Shown: positions 9,204 through 19,933 of the stretch, piece by piece
How positions within the stretch are numbered: position 1 is the stretch's first letter
Layout of the letters: every line of letters begins with the position of its first letter
Assembly (NCBI GenBank): GCA_945957135.1
Contig: CAMFLK010000005.1
Location: 1-46,543, forward strand
DNA from: an uncultured Rhodospirillales bacterium
GTDB taxonomy: Bacteria; Pseudomonadota; Alphaproteobacteria; Acetobacterales; Acetobacteraceae
DNA: 46,543 nt
Direction: 5' to 3'
The notes under the pieces: model-generated
Databases searched by the model: none
Seen by the model: the letters and a program-made list of their open reading frames with translations, nothing else
Told to the model about the DNA's origin: nothing
Made by a program: the position numbers and the translations under genes

Positions 9204-10415
9204 ATGATGTTTCCCTTCGACGCGCTCGCCGCCGCCATCGCACTGATCGTCCTGGTCGTGGTGCTGCTCTGGGGCGCGCGGCTGCACCGGCTGCGCATCC
9301 TCGCCGAGCAGGCGCTGGCCGCCCAGCGCGGCGAGACGGAGATGCTGCGCGCGGCCATCGCCGACACCGAGCGCGGCCTGGGCGCAGGGCTGGACGCCGC
9401 CCTGTCGCGCACCCGCCAGGAAACCGCCGCGGCGATCGGCGAGATGCGCGCCAGCCTGGACACCAAGCTGCGTGAGCTGCGCGAGAACAACGACCTGATG
9501 ATCGACCAGCTGCGCCGCAGCGTGAACGAGCAGCTGCACGGCGCCATCGAGCAGCAATTCGCCGCCAGCTTCGCCCGCGTCGGCGACCAGATGACCGCGC
9601 TGCAACGCGCCATGGGCGACGTGCAGGCCGTCACCGGCCAGATCGGCGACCTGCGCCGCCTGTTCTCCAACGTGAAGAGCCGGGGCATCTGGGGCGAGAC
9701 GCAGCTGCGCGCATTGCTGGACGACGCGCTGCCGGCCGGCGCCTATGTCGAGAACTGGCGGCCGCGCGCGGACTCCGCGGAGGTGGTGGAGTTCGCGCTG
9801 GCCATGCCGGTGCGCGGCGAGCATCGGCCGTACCTGCCGATCGACGCGAAATTCCCGGTGGAGGACTACGAACGCCTGCTGCTCGCCGCCGAGGCGGGCG
9901 ACGCGGAGGCCGAGAAATCGGCGCGCGCCGCGCTGGATCGCGCGGTGCGCGCCCAGGCCAGGCGCATCGCCGAGAAATACATCGCGCCCCCGGCCACCGC
10001 CGATTTCGCGGTGATGTACCTGCCCACCGACGGGCTCTACACCGAGGTGGCCCGCATCCCCGGCCTGCTCGACGATCTCGGCCGCGGCCAGCAACGCATC
10101 CTGGTGCTCGGCCCCAGCCTGTTCCCGGCGCTGCTGCACACCATCCATCTCGGCCATGTCACCCTCACGCTGGAGGTGAAGGCGGAGCAGGTGCGCGGCC
10201 TGCTCGGCGCCACGCGGCACGAGATGCAGAAGATGCTCGATGCGCTCGGCGCGCTGGACAAGCAGGTGGGCACGGTGGCCAATTCCGTGCGCAAGGCGAT
10301 GACCCGCGCCCGCGCCGTGGATCGCAAGCTGCGCGACGTGACCACGCTGGACGCCGAAGCCGCCGCCGGGCTGCTCGGCGCGCCGGAAGACGACGAGGAA
10401 ACCCCGGAACCATGA
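9204..10415 (+). CDS. rmuC: RmuC-family DNA recombination protein
   Basis: The protein has 403 residues. An N-terminal membrane helix (residues 7-24) is followed by a charged helical region likely to form a coiled coil (about 30-150). Then comes the conserved RmuC nuclease-like domain, with SRGIWGETQLRALL and PIDAKFPVEDYERLL. RmuC proteins suppress rearrangements at inverted repeats; the fold is PD-(D/E)XK-like, but the biochemical activity is not well defined. The start is ATG 9204, with a second ATG immediately after. It overlaps gmhA by 4 nt (ATGA), so the two genes are translationally coupled although their functions are unrelated. Confidence 0.93.
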   Translation: MMFPFDALAAAIALIVLVVVLLWGARLHRLRILAEQALAAQRGETEMLRAAIADTERGLGAGLDAALSRTRQETAAAIGEMRASLDTKLRELRENNDLMIDQLRRSVNEQLHGAIEQQFAASFARVGDQMTALQRAMGDVQAVTGQIGDLRRLFSNVKSRGIWGETQLRALLDDALPAGAYVENWRPRADSAEVVEFALAMPVRGEHRPYLPIDAKFPVEDYERLLLAAEAGDAEAEKSARAALDRAVRAQARRIAEKYIAPPATADFAVMYLPTDGLYTEVARIPGLLDDLGRGQQRILVLGPSLFPALLHTIHLGHVTLTLEVKAEQVRGLLGATRHEMQKMLDALGALDKQVGTVANSVRKAMTRARAVDRKLRDVTTLDAEAAAGLLGAPEDDEETPEP

Positions 10416-11014
10416 CCGACGCCGCCGGCTACACGCAGAATTACCTTGCCGCCACCAACGCGGCGATCGCGGCCTTCACCGCCGATCCTGAGTTTCAGCA
10501 GGTGATGATCGATATGGCCGAGACCATCACCGCCGCCATGCGCGCCGGGCGCAAGCTGATGGTGGCCGGCAATGGCGGCAGCGCCGCGGATGCCCAGCAC
10601 ATCGCCGGCGAGTTCGTCTCCCGGCTGATGTTCGACCATCCGCCGCTGCCCGCCATCGCGCTCACCACCGACACCTCCGCGCTGACCGCGACGGCCAACG
10701 ATTACGGCTACGAGCACATCTTCTCCCGCCAGGTGCTGGCGCTCGGACAGGAGGGCGACGTGCTGCTGGCCATCTCCACCTCCGGCAACTCGCCCAACGT
10801 GCTCGCCGCCCTGCAAGGCGCGCGCGCCCAGGGCATCACCACGCTGGGCTTCACCGGCGAGGGGGGCGGCGAGATGGCGCATCTGTGCGACCAGGTGCTG
10901 CGCGCGCCCTCGAGCTGGACGCCGGTGATCCAGCAGATCCATCTGGTGGCGATCCACATCGTCTGCGCGCTGGTGGAGCGGGCGATGTTCCCGGAGCTGG
11001 CGCCCAAAGCGTGA
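10412..11014 (+). CDS. gmhA: Phosphoheptose isomerase (SIS domain)
   Basis: The 200-residue sugar isomerase converts sedoheptulose 7-phosphate to D-glycero-D-manno-heptose 7-phosphate, the first step toward the heptose of the LPS inner core. The SIS signature GNGGSAADAQHIAGEF carries the catalytic glutamate, and ISTSGNSPNVL binds the phosphate. The C-terminal helix QQIHLVAIHIVCALVE carries the histidine used as general base in GmhA. Length fits the family (about 190-200). The start overlaps the rmuC stop. A nested hairpin follows at once and probably terminates the operon. Confidence 0.94.
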   Translation: MTDAAGYTQNYLAATNAAIAAFTADPEFQQVMIDMAETITAAMRAGRKLMVAGNGGSAADAQHIAGEFVSRLMFDHPPLPAIALTTDTSALTATANDYGYEHIFSRQVLALGQEGDVLLAISTSGNSPNVLAALQGARAQGITTLGFTGEGGGEMAHLCDQVLRAPSSWTPVIQQIHLVAIHIVCALVERAMFPELAPKA

Positions 11015-11052
11015 TGACGTTTGGCGGAATCGCCAAAAAGTCTGAATCACGC
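11009..11052. terminator. Nested inverted repeat between convergent genes
   Basis: The inner stem TTTGGCG/CGCCAAA (11020-11026 with 11031-11037, loop GAAT) lies inside outer arms GCGTGAT/ATCACGC (11009-11015 with 11046-11052). It sits between the gmhA stop and the stop of the convergent hydrolase gene, where a two-way terminator would be expected. Confidence 0.6.
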
Positions 11053-11059
11053 GCCCGCT

Positions 11060-12103
11060 CTAACGCGCCCTGACCAGCAGCGTGCCGTCCGGGCCGGCTT
11101 CCATCGCCAGCTCGCCCCGCGCCACCATGCGGTTCACATGGGCCAGCGTCTCGCCGAAGGCGAAGCCGGTCTGATGCGCGTCGAGCGGGCGGGGAAACAG
11201 CACCGGCACGAGCTCCGCGACGCTGTGCGGCCCGCGCGCGCAGGCGGCGGCGATGTCGTCGCAGCGCGCGTCGTGGTGGCGCTGCAGCTCCTCGATGCGG
11301 GTGGGCAGGCCGTGGAAGGGCAGGTTGTGCGCGGCGAGCACCAGCGCGTCCGGCGGCACGGCGGCGCGAAGCTCCGCGAGGGAGCGGAGATAGTCGCCCA
11401 GCGGGTCGGCCAGCGGCTCCCACGGCCAGACGCCGATATTGGGGGAAATCTTGGCGAGCACCTGGTCGGCGGCGAAGAACAGCCCGTCCTCGCGGCTGAG
11501 CAGCATCACCTGCTCGGGCGCGTGGCCGGCGCCGGTCAGAATCGCGAAGCGCCGGCCGCCGATATCGATCGTCTCGCCGGCGCGCAGGCGGATGTAGCTG
11601 GGCGGCAGATCGACGGTCATGCGCAGATAGGCATGGCCGCGGCCGAGCAGCGCCTCCACCGCCGCGTCGCGCAGCCCGTGGCGGGTGAAGAAGTCGCGAT
11701 GCGGCGCCGCGCCGGCGGCCGGGTCGTGGCGCAGGGTCTGGGCCATCAGGTAGTCCGTCTGGCTCATGAACAGCGGAAGGCCGTGGCGCGCCGCGAACCA
11801 GCCGGCCAGGCCGACATGGTCGGGGTGGCAATGCGTCACGATCAGCCGGGTCGGCCGCCGCCCGCCCAAGCGGCGGTCCAGCACCTCGGCCCACACCGCG
11901 CGGGTGCGGTCGTCGGCCAGGCCGGTGTCGATGATCGCCCAGCCACCGTCGTCCTCGATCAGGTAGATGTTCACGTGATCGAGCTGGAAAGGCAGCGCGA
12001 GGCGCAGCCACAGCACGCCCGGCGCGATTTCCACCATCCCGCCCGGCTCGGGCGGTACGGCATGGGGGAAGCGCAGCGGCGCGGCGGCGGACAGGACGGA
12101 CAT
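11060..12103 (-). CDS. Metallo-beta-lactamase-fold hydrolase
   Basis: The track shows a 686-residue ORF, but only its last 347 residues look real. They begin MSVLSAAAPLRF at ATG 12103; the upstream part is antisense to the FAH gene. The zinc-binding motif THCHPDHVGLAGW is present, with a further ligand in GAGHAPEQVM and a C-terminal LPFHGLPTRI segment. The fold resembles glyoxalase II and LACTB2-like hydrolases, which use one or two metal ions to cleave thioesters, lactones or related bonds. The substrate is unknown. It is divergent from the sugar-acid operon across 150 bp. Confidence 0.88.
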   Translation of the reverse strand: MSVLSAAAPLRFPHAVPPEPGGMVEIAPGVLWLRLALPFQLDHVNIYLIEDDGGWAIIDTGLADDRTRAVWAEVLDRRLGGRRPTRLIVTHCHPDHVGLAGWFAARHGLPLFMSQTDYLMAQTLRHDPAAGAAPHRDFFTRHGLRDAAVEALLGRGHAYLRMTVDLPPSYIRLRAGETIDIGGRRFAILTGAGHAPEQVMLLSREDGLFFAADQVLAKISPNIGVWPWEPLADPLGDYLRSLAELRAAVPPDALVLAAHNLPFHGLPTRIEELQRHHDARCDDIAAACARGPHSVAELVPVLFPRPLDAHQTGFAFGETLAHVNRMVARGELAMEAGPDGTLLVRAR

Positions 12104-12253
12104 GGCCGGCGAGGCTAGAAGCCGCCCGCCACCCGCACAACCAATCCGCGAGCGGGGCTGGTGCCCGTTGCGGGAAACCGGCCCCCTGCCCGCCCCCCCT
12201 TTCGCGCTGGACCGCGCCGCCGCACACTGGCGGCAGGATCGGGGGAAACGCTC

Positions 12254-13161
12254 ATGAAACTCGCCACCTTCAACGGCGGCCGGCTCGGCCTCGTGACCGG
12301 CGCCGACAGCATCGTCGATATCTCGTCGGTCGCGCCGAGCATGCCCGCGCTGATCGCCGGCTTCGCCGGGCATCGCGCGGCGCTGGAGCAGGCGGCGAAG
12401 GGGCCGGCGCTGGCGCTGTCCTCGGTGAAGCTCGGCCCGCCCATCCCCGCCCCGCGGAACATCGTGTGCATGGCGGTGAACTACATGGAGGACGGCACGC
12501 TGACCGAGCCGCCCCCCATCAACGCCTTCCACAAATCGGCCAGCGCGATCATCGGCCCCGGCGACACGATGATGTTGCCCGACCTCGCCGCCACCATCTT
12601 CGAGGGCGAGGCGGAGATGGCCGTGGTGATCGGCAAGCGCGCCACCCGGGTGTCCGCCGCCGAGGCGATGGGCCATGTGTTCGGCTACATGAACTTCATC
12701 GACGGCTCGGCGCGCGGCATGGTGCCGGCCAGCCAGTCCTTCTTCCAGATGAAGTCGCGCGACACCTTCGCGCCGACCGGCCCGTGGATCATCACCGCCG
12801 ACGAGATCGCCGATCCGCAGAAGCTGCAGATCAAGCTGTGGGTGAACGGCGCGCTGAAGCAGGATTTCAACACCTCCGACATGGCGCACAAGATCGCCCG
12901 CTGCATCGAATGGGCGAGTTCCATCCACACGCTGGAGCCGGGCGACATCCTGGCCACCGGCACCAACCATCGCGGCCTGTCCAGCTTCCAGGACGGCGAC
13001 AAGGTGGAGCTGGAAACCCAGGGGCTCGGCCGGCTGGTCTTCCACGTGCGCGACGACCTCAAGCGGAGCTGGGGGCGCGAGACGCGGCTCGAGTGGCAGA
13101 TGCAGGGCAAGGACGGGCACACGCCGCAGCTCACCGGCAAATACGCGGCGGGAGCGGGAGC

Positions 13162-13165
<4 letters not shown>
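12254..13165 (+). CDS. Fumarylacetoacetate hydrolase (FAH) family protein
   Basis: The real start is ATG 12254 (MKLATFNGG), with a GGGGGAAA ribosome site upstream, giving 303 residues. The FAH-superfamily metal ligands are in IFEGEAEMAVVIG, and the fold continues through FGYMNFIDGSARG and LEPGDILATGTNHRG. Members hydrolyse or hydrate 2-keto acids and diketo sugar acids. It is the first gene of a coupled operon (ATGA overlap with the next), so a keto-acid intermediate of pentose or hexose oxidation is a likely substrate, but that rests on context alone. Confidence 0.87.
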
Positions 13166-14990
<1,825 letters not shown>

Positions 14991-15010
14991 ACCCCTCACG
15001 GAGCCTCGCC

Positions 15011-15319
15011 ATGATCCACGTCCTCGCCATGATCACCACCAAGCCCGGCAAGCGGGAGGAGGTGCTGACCCATTTCCGCGCCAACGTGCCGAACGTGCAC
15101 GCGGAGAAGGGCTGCATCGAATACCGCCCGGCCATCGACGCCGCGGATGCCGGCGCCAATCAGGCGAAGCTGGGGCCGGACAGCTTCGTGGTGATCGAGA
15201 AATGGGAGACGATGGAGGATCTGCGCGCCCATGGTGCCTCCGCCCATATGGCGGCCTACGCGGCGAAGACGCGCGAGATGATCGCGGCGCGGGCGATCCA
15301 TATCCTGTCGGACGCATGA
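15011..15319 (+). CDS. Antibiotic biosynthesis monooxygenase (ABM) domain protein
   Basis: This 102-residue single-domain protein has the ABM ferredoxin-like fold, seen in IHVLAMITTKPGKREEVL at the start and DSFVVIEKWETMEDLRAH later. ABM proteins include YgiN-type quinol monooxygenases and many small proteins of unknown role. It lies 20 bp after the dehydrogenase with a GGAG ribosome site, so it is probably the fourth gene of the sugar operon. Its reaction here cannot be inferred. Confidence 0.85.
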   Translation: MIHVLAMITTKPGKREEVLTHFRANVPNVHAEKGCIEYRPAIDAADAGANQAKLGPDSFVVIEKWETMEDLRAHGASAHMAAYAAKTREMIAARAIHILSDA

Positions 15320-15338
15320 GCGGAGGGGCCAAGGCCCG

Positions 15339-16607
15339 ATGACCCCACCGCCGGACGTGATCGTGATCGGCGCCGGCGTGGCCGGGCTGTGCACGGCGCT
15401 GCATCTCCAGCGGGGCGGGCGGCAGGTGGCGGTGATCGATCCGCTGCCGCCGGCCGGGGGCGCGTCGTTCGGCAATGCCGGCATGATCAGCGCGGACACC
15501 GCGACGCCGATCGCCATGCCCGGTATGCTGCGCCGGGTGCCCGGCTGGCTGTCCGATCCGATGGGGCCGCTGGCCGTGCGCCCCGCCTATTTCCCGCGCG
15601 CCCTGCCCTGGCTGCTGCGCTGGGTGCGGGCCGGGCGGCGGGACCGGGTGATGGCGATCGCCGCGGCGATGCGCGCGCTGCACCGGCCGGCCTTCGCCGG
15701 CTGGCGGGAACTGCTCGGACCTGACCTCTACGCCGACCTCATCCGCCCCGTGGGTCAGATCAGCCTGTGGGACGATGCCGAGGAATCGCCGGGTGCCGCG
15801 CTGGAACGGGAGATCCGCGAACGCCACGGCATCGCCGCCCAGGTGCTGGCGCCGGAAGAACTGCGCCAGATGGTGCCGGGCATCGCGCCCGGCGTGAAAC
15901 GCGCGCTGTTCGTGCCCGGCAACGGCTTCACCGTCAGCCCCGCCCGGCTGGTGCGCACGCTCGGCGCGCTGTTCCAGCAGGAGGGCGGCATGCTGCTGGC
16001 GGAGCGGGCGATGAAGCTGATCCCGCGCGAGGGTGGCGGCTTCACGGTGATGACCAACGCCGCCAACCACCCCGCCCAAGCCGTGGTGGTGGCGGCCGGG
16101 GCGTGGTCGAACACGCTGCTCGCCCCGCTCGGCCTGCGCCTGCCGCTGGAGACCGAGCGCGGCTACCACGCCATGCTGCCGGAGCCGAGCGTTCTGCCGC
16201 GCCACACGCTGAGCTACAAATCGCGCGGCTTCGGCCTCACGCCCATGGAGGGCGGGCTGCGCGTGGCCGGCACGGTGGAATTCGCCGGGCTGGACGCACC
16301 GCCGGACGAGCGCCGCGCCGAGTTGCTCGCCGCCCAGGCGCGGCGCCTGTTCCCCGGCCTGACCCACGGCACGCCCAGCCTGTGGATGGGCTTCCGCCCC
16401 TCCACCCCCGACAGCCTGCCCATCCTCGGCACGGCACCCGGCCGCCCCGGCCTGTTCCTCGCCTTCGGCCATGGCCATTACGGCATGACCGGCGGGCCGG
16501 CCAGCGGGCGGATCGTCGCGCGGATGGTCCTCGGCGAGCGGCCCGACACGCCGGACGGGCCGATCGACGCGGCGCCCTACGCCGCCGCGCGGTTCCGCGG
16601 AATGTGA
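15339..16607 (+). CDS. FAD-dependent D-amino acid dehydrogenase-like oxidoreductase
   Basis: The protein has 422 residues of the DAO/DadA family. The dinucleotide-binding motif is VIVIGAGVAGLCTALHL at the N-terminus, and the C-terminal FAD-contact segment is FGHGHYGMTGGPASG. DadA enzymes oxidise D-amino acids at the inner membrane and pass electrons to quinones; relatives act on glycine, sarcosine or hydroxyproline. A GGAGGGG ribosome site precedes the ATG. It is 19 bp after the ABM gene, so it may be in the same operon or mark a change to amine catabolism. The substrate is uncertain. Confidence 0.88.
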   Translation: MTPPPDVIVIGAGVAGLCTALHLQRGGRQVAVIDPLPPAGGASFGNAGMISADTATPIAMPGMLRRVPGWLSDPMGPLAVRPAYFPRALPWLLRWVRAGRRDRVMAIAAAMRALHRPAFAGWRELLGPDLYADLIRPVGQISLWDDAEESPGAALEREIRERHGIAAQVLAPEELRQMVPGIAPGVKRALFVPGNGFTVSPARLVRTLGALFQQEGGMLLAERAMKLIPREGGGFTVMTNAANHPAQAVVVAAGAWSNTLLAPLGLRLPLETERGYHAMLPEPSVLPRHTLSYKSRGFGLTPMEGGLRVAGTVEFAGLDAPPDERRAELLAAQARRLFPGLTHGTPSLWMGFRPSTPDSLPILGTAPGRPGLFLAFGHGHYGMTGGPASGRIVARMVLGERPDTPDGPIDAAPYAAARFRGM

Positions 16608-16706
16608 TGCGGTCGGTCCGGCACGGGTTCGTGAAAAATCTTTCGCCCGGCCGGGCGGGCTGCCAGCATGCGGGCATTGAACGCGCTTCGCATTGGAAGG
16701 CCCTTC

Positions 16707-17570
16707 ATGACCGGTGCATTGAACAAGGCGGCCATCGCCTGTGCCCTGCTGACCCTCGCGGCCCCGGCCGCTCGTGCCGCCCCCTTCTTGTTCAACACCG
16801 GTACCACCGATGGGCAGGCCGCGTTGGTGACCGGGGGCCAGACCCGGCACAACGACGTCGCGGACGATTTCGTCCTGTCCAGCCAGACCACGCTGACCGG
16901 CGGAACGCTGACGGCGCTGATCAACGGCACCTCGGCGGCGACCGCCACCATCCGGTCGGTCGAGGTGGAGATCTACCGGGTCTATCCTGAGGATTCGAAT
17001 ACCGGCGCCACCCATGTGGTGCCCACGCGGGTGAATTCGCCCTCCGATGTCGCGGCGGCCTCGCTGTCCTCGGCCCTGTCGCAGATCAGCTTCACCACGA
17101 CCACCCTCTCCCCCAATTTCACCGCCGCCAATTCCCTGTTCCTTGGCGGCATCAATGCCAGCCCCAACCAGGCGACCGGCGGCGACGGGCCGTTGAGCGG
17201 CGTCGAGGTATCGCTCTCCTTCACTTTCACAACCCCGCTGACGCTGGATGCGGACCATTATTTCTTCGTGCCGATCGTGACGCTGGACACCGGCAACTAT
17301 TTCTACTGGCTGTCCGCCGCCCGCCCGATCACCGGCGCTGGCACCACCCCCTTCACGCCGGACCTGCAGACATGGGCCCGCAACCAGGACATCGACCCGG
17401 ACTGGCTGCGGGTGGGCACCGACATATTCGTCTCCACGCCGTTCAACATGAGCTTCTCGCTGGCCGGCGAGATCGGAACCACCTCGGCGGTTCCCGAGCC
17501 GGCATCCTGGGCGGCGATGCTCGGCGCCCTTTTCCTGCTCGCCGGGGCGACCCGCTTCCGGCGCGGCTGA
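16707..17570 (+). CDS. PEP-CTERM exported protein
   Basis: The track starts at 16668, but ATG 16707 has a GGAAGG ribosome site 6 nt upstream and opens directly into a signal peptide ending ARAAP, giving 287 residues. The body is rich in Thr, Ser and Asn and looks like an extracellular beta-rich domain without a recognised family. The C-terminus has the complete sorting signal: VPEPASW, a hydrophobic segment, and a final RFRRG. Such proteins are recognised by an exosortase (EpsH/Xrt), which cuts near PEP, and are often linked to exopolysaccharide. No exosortase gene is in the window. Confidence 0.86.
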   Translation: MTGALNKAAIACALLTLAAPAARAAPFLFNTGTTDGQAALVTGGQTRHNDVADDFVLSSQTTLTGGTLTALINGTSAATATIRSVEVEIYRVYPEDSNTGATHVVPTRVNSPSDVAAASLSSALSQISFTTTTLSPNFTAANSLFLGGINASPNQATGGDGPLSGVEVSLSFTFTTPLTLDADHYFFVPIVTLDTGNYFYWLSAARPITGAGTTPFTPDLQTWARNQDIDPDWLRVGTDIFVSTPFNMSFSLAGEIGTTSAVPEPASWAAMLGALFLLAGATRFRRG

Positions 17571-17573
17571 TCC

Positions 17574-19037
17574 CTACCAGCGGAACTGCGTGCCGATCTG
17601 AATGCCCTGCGCCAGCACGTTGTTGTGCGTCACCACACGCGCACCGGCGGAAGACACCGCGCCCGAAAGGAAATCGAACCCGCCCTGCGCGCGGGTGCCG
17701 TAGAGATAGCTGAGGAACACGTTCATCCCCGGCGCGAAAGTATAGGTGCCGCCGGCGGAGATGCCCTGCTCGCGGCGGTTGCCCACCGTTGGGTCGGACA
17801 GCGCGCCCTTCACGCCCGCGCTGGCATAGTCGAAGTAGCTGGCACCGATAATGAACGGCCCGAACGCGTAGGACCCGCCGGCCAGCCAGGCGAAGGAATT
17901 GCGCTGGCCGCTCTGCTTGAGGTTGAAGCTGCCATTGGCCTGGCCGGTGGTGATGTGCCCGCCCAGCGCGAGGCCGCCATAGGTGAAGACCAGCCCGGTG
18001 TCGAACACCGAGAGATTGGTGAACTGGGTGGCGGCGGCCGGGGTGGAATTGTCCAGCACCCGCCCGCCCACCATACCGCCCACCGTCGCCGCGATGCCCA
18101 CCGGTCCCAGCACGCCACGCCAGCGCAGGGCCCCATCGACCATGTTGCGCCGGCGCGCGGCATCACCGGTGGCGGTGGCGCTCGCCGCGTCGCACCCCGT
18201 GCCGTTGCCCTGGTTCAGCGGCCCGTTGACACCCACGGGTGAGGGAGAGGTGTAGTTGTACGGGCAATTGCCCGGCCCGCCATTCATCACGCCGGTGTTC
18301 GGCTCGAACGACAGGCCGAAATCGAAGCCCTGGTACTGCGGCGAGAGATAGACGATTTTTTCCGTCACCCCGAGGATCGCCTGGCCGGGGAACGGCCAGG
18401 TGAGGGTGGTGCCGTTGGTGAAATAGCTCGGCTTGTCGCCGTTCCAGCCGCCATCGTTGAAGTTCTCGAACGTACCGGTCAGCAGCAGGCCGGTGGCCTG
18501 GTCGGTGGCGCCGTAGCGCAGCGTGCCGTACTGGTCGGCACCGACATAGGCGAATTGCCGCCGGTAGAACAGCGCCGCGCGCGAGCGGTTGGAGGCGGAG
18601 ATGCTGCCGTTCACGCCGCCCCCGGGCGGCGCGCCCTGATCCTGCCGGATTTCCAGGAAGGCGCCGTATTTCAGCCCATTGCCGGCAATGCCATCGAAGG
18701 CAGGGAACAGCCTTGCGTAGCTGCCGAAGGCGTAGTTCGCGAGCTTGGTGTTGGGCTGGCCGTTGGCGCCGTTGGGGGTGACGACGGTGGCGTTACGCCC
18801 GCTGTCGCTGCCCACGTTGAAATAGCTGTTGATGCGCGCATCCAGCCGCACCGTGATGGATCCGGGCCCCGGCGTCTGTGCCGGGATGGCGGTGAAGGGG
18901 GGTGGTGGCGGCGATACCGCGCTGGGATTGACGTTGGCGAGCTGCGCATGGGCGCCGCCCGGTGCCGCGGCCAGCGCCGCCGCCAACAACAGGCGCCGGT
19001 ACGGCCGGCGCGATGCGATCACGTTCGAAAGCGTCAT
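17574..19037 (-). CDS. Outer-membrane porin
   Basis: With ATG 19037 as start (MTLSNVIASRR) the protein has 487 residues and a signal peptide ending AHAQ. The mature sequence alternates like a beta barrel, with many Tyr/Phe/Gly residues and Gly/Asn-rich loops, and it ends in GTQFRW; a terminal aromatic residue is the usual outer-membrane assembly signal. It resembles the large alphaproteobacterial porins that let small hydrophilic solutes through. A GGATGG ribosome site supports the start over the track's 19058. Its stop is 3 bp from the stop of the convergent PEP-CTERM gene, so there is no room for separate terminators. Confidence 0.85.
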   Translation of the reverse strand: MTLSNVIASRRPYRRLLLAAALAAAPGGAHAQLANVNPSAVSPPPPPFTAIPAQTPGPGSITVRLDARINSYFNVGSDSGRNATVVTPNGANGQPNTKLANYAFGSYARLFPAFDGIAGNGLKYGAFLEIRQDQGAPPGGGVNGSISASNRSRAALFYRRQFAYVGADQYGTLRYGATDQATGLLLTGTFENFNDGGWNGDKPSYFTNGTTLTWPFPGQAILGVTEKIVYLSPQYQGFDFGLSFEPNTGVMNGGPGNCPYNYTSPSPVGVNGPLNQGNGTGCDAASATATGDAARRRNMVDGALRWRGVLGPVGIAATVGGMVGGRVLDNSTPAAATQFTNLSVFDTGLVFTYGGLALGGHITTGQANGSFNLKQSGQRNSFAWLAGGSYAFGPFIIGASYFDYASAGVKGALSDPTVGNRREQGISAGGTYTFAPGMNVFLSYLYGTRAQGGFDFLSGAVSSAGARVVTHNNVLAQGIQIGTQFRW

Positions 19038-19079
19038 GTTTCCATCCCGCCCGCGCATCGGCGGGCCGCGTGGAAAACT

Positions 19080-19847
19080 CTAAGATCCGTCCCCCCGCGC
19101 CGGATCGGCCCCGCGTCCGTCGCGCGTGCGCTGCGTCCCATTTCGAGTCCGCGCCACGAGGAACGGCACGACGCCACGTTCGGTGGCGCGGAGATGCTCG
19201 TCCATCAGCGCCACCGCGCGCTCCGTGTCCCGGTCGAGCACCGCCTGCATGATGGTGCGGTGCTCCGCCTCCAGGTCGCGCACCAGCGCCTGCGGATCGG
19301 CGCGGTGCAGCAGGCGGATCTTGCGATAGCGCTCGGAATGGTCGGCGAGCGTGGTCCAGAACCGCTTCAGCCAGGCGGAGGGGCAGGCGGCGATCAGCGC
19401 GAAATGGAAGCGGCGATGCTCGCGTTCCCAATGCAGGGCGGCGGCGCGATCGGACTTGCCGTCCGGCAGCCTGGCGCGGGAGAGCATGTGCATGGCGGCG
19501 ACGATCTCCGCCTCCCACGCGGCATCGCCGGCGGCGATCGCCTGGGTGAGGCACAGCCGCTCGATGTCCCGCCGCGTGGCCATCAGGTCGGCGAGGTCGC
19601 CGGCCGAGGCGTCGGCCACCCGGGCACCGCGATGCGTCTCCGCCACCACCAGCCCCTCGCTGGACAGGCGCATCAGCGCCTCGCGGATCGGCGTCAGGCC
19701 GAGCTGGTAGCGGTCGTGCAACTCGGCGGCGCGCAGCCGTTCGGCCGGCATCAGCGCACCGTGCAGGATCTCCTCGCGCAGCCTTCCATAGGCACGCTCG
19801 GTCTGCGATTCGCCGTCGTCTTGCGGAAGGGCGGATTGGCTGCTCAT
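19080..19847 (-). CDS. GntR-family transcriptional regulator, FCD subfamily
   Basis: The 255-residue regulator has an N-terminal winged HTH (TERAYGRLREEIL...LTPIREALMRLSSEGLV, about residues 16-80) and a C-terminal helical FCD domain. That domain carries acidic and histidine residues typical of metal and ligand binding (EREHRRFHFALI, LEAEHRTIMQAV). FCD regulators usually repress a neighbouring catabolic operon and release DNA on binding an acid metabolite. It is divergent from hyuBA with an 86-bp shared promoter region, so those genes are the likely target. Confidence 0.92.
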   Translation of the reverse strand: MSSQSALPQDDGESQTERAYGRLREEILHGALMPAERLRAAELHDRYQLGLTPIREALMRLSSEGLVVAETHRGARVADASAGDLADLMATRRDIERLCLTQAIAAGDAAWEAEIVAAMHMLSRARLPDGKSDRAAALHWEREHRRFHFALIAACPSAWLKRFWTTLADHSERYRKIRLLHRADPQALVRDLEAEHRTIMQAVLDRDTERAVALMDEHLRATERGVVPFLVARTRNGTQRTRDGRGADPARGDGS

Positions 19848-19933
19848 AGCTGACGGCGAAGTTTATAGAATCCGCATCGACCGGCAAAGCCCGCCCTTCC
19901 GTCGCACGCGGACGCCTGCAATCATGCCGGCCC

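Noticed and set aside
11060-13120. Single 686-residue minus-strand protein
   Set aside because: Only the last 347 residues form a metallo-beta-lactamase fold; the first part is antisense to the FAH gene.
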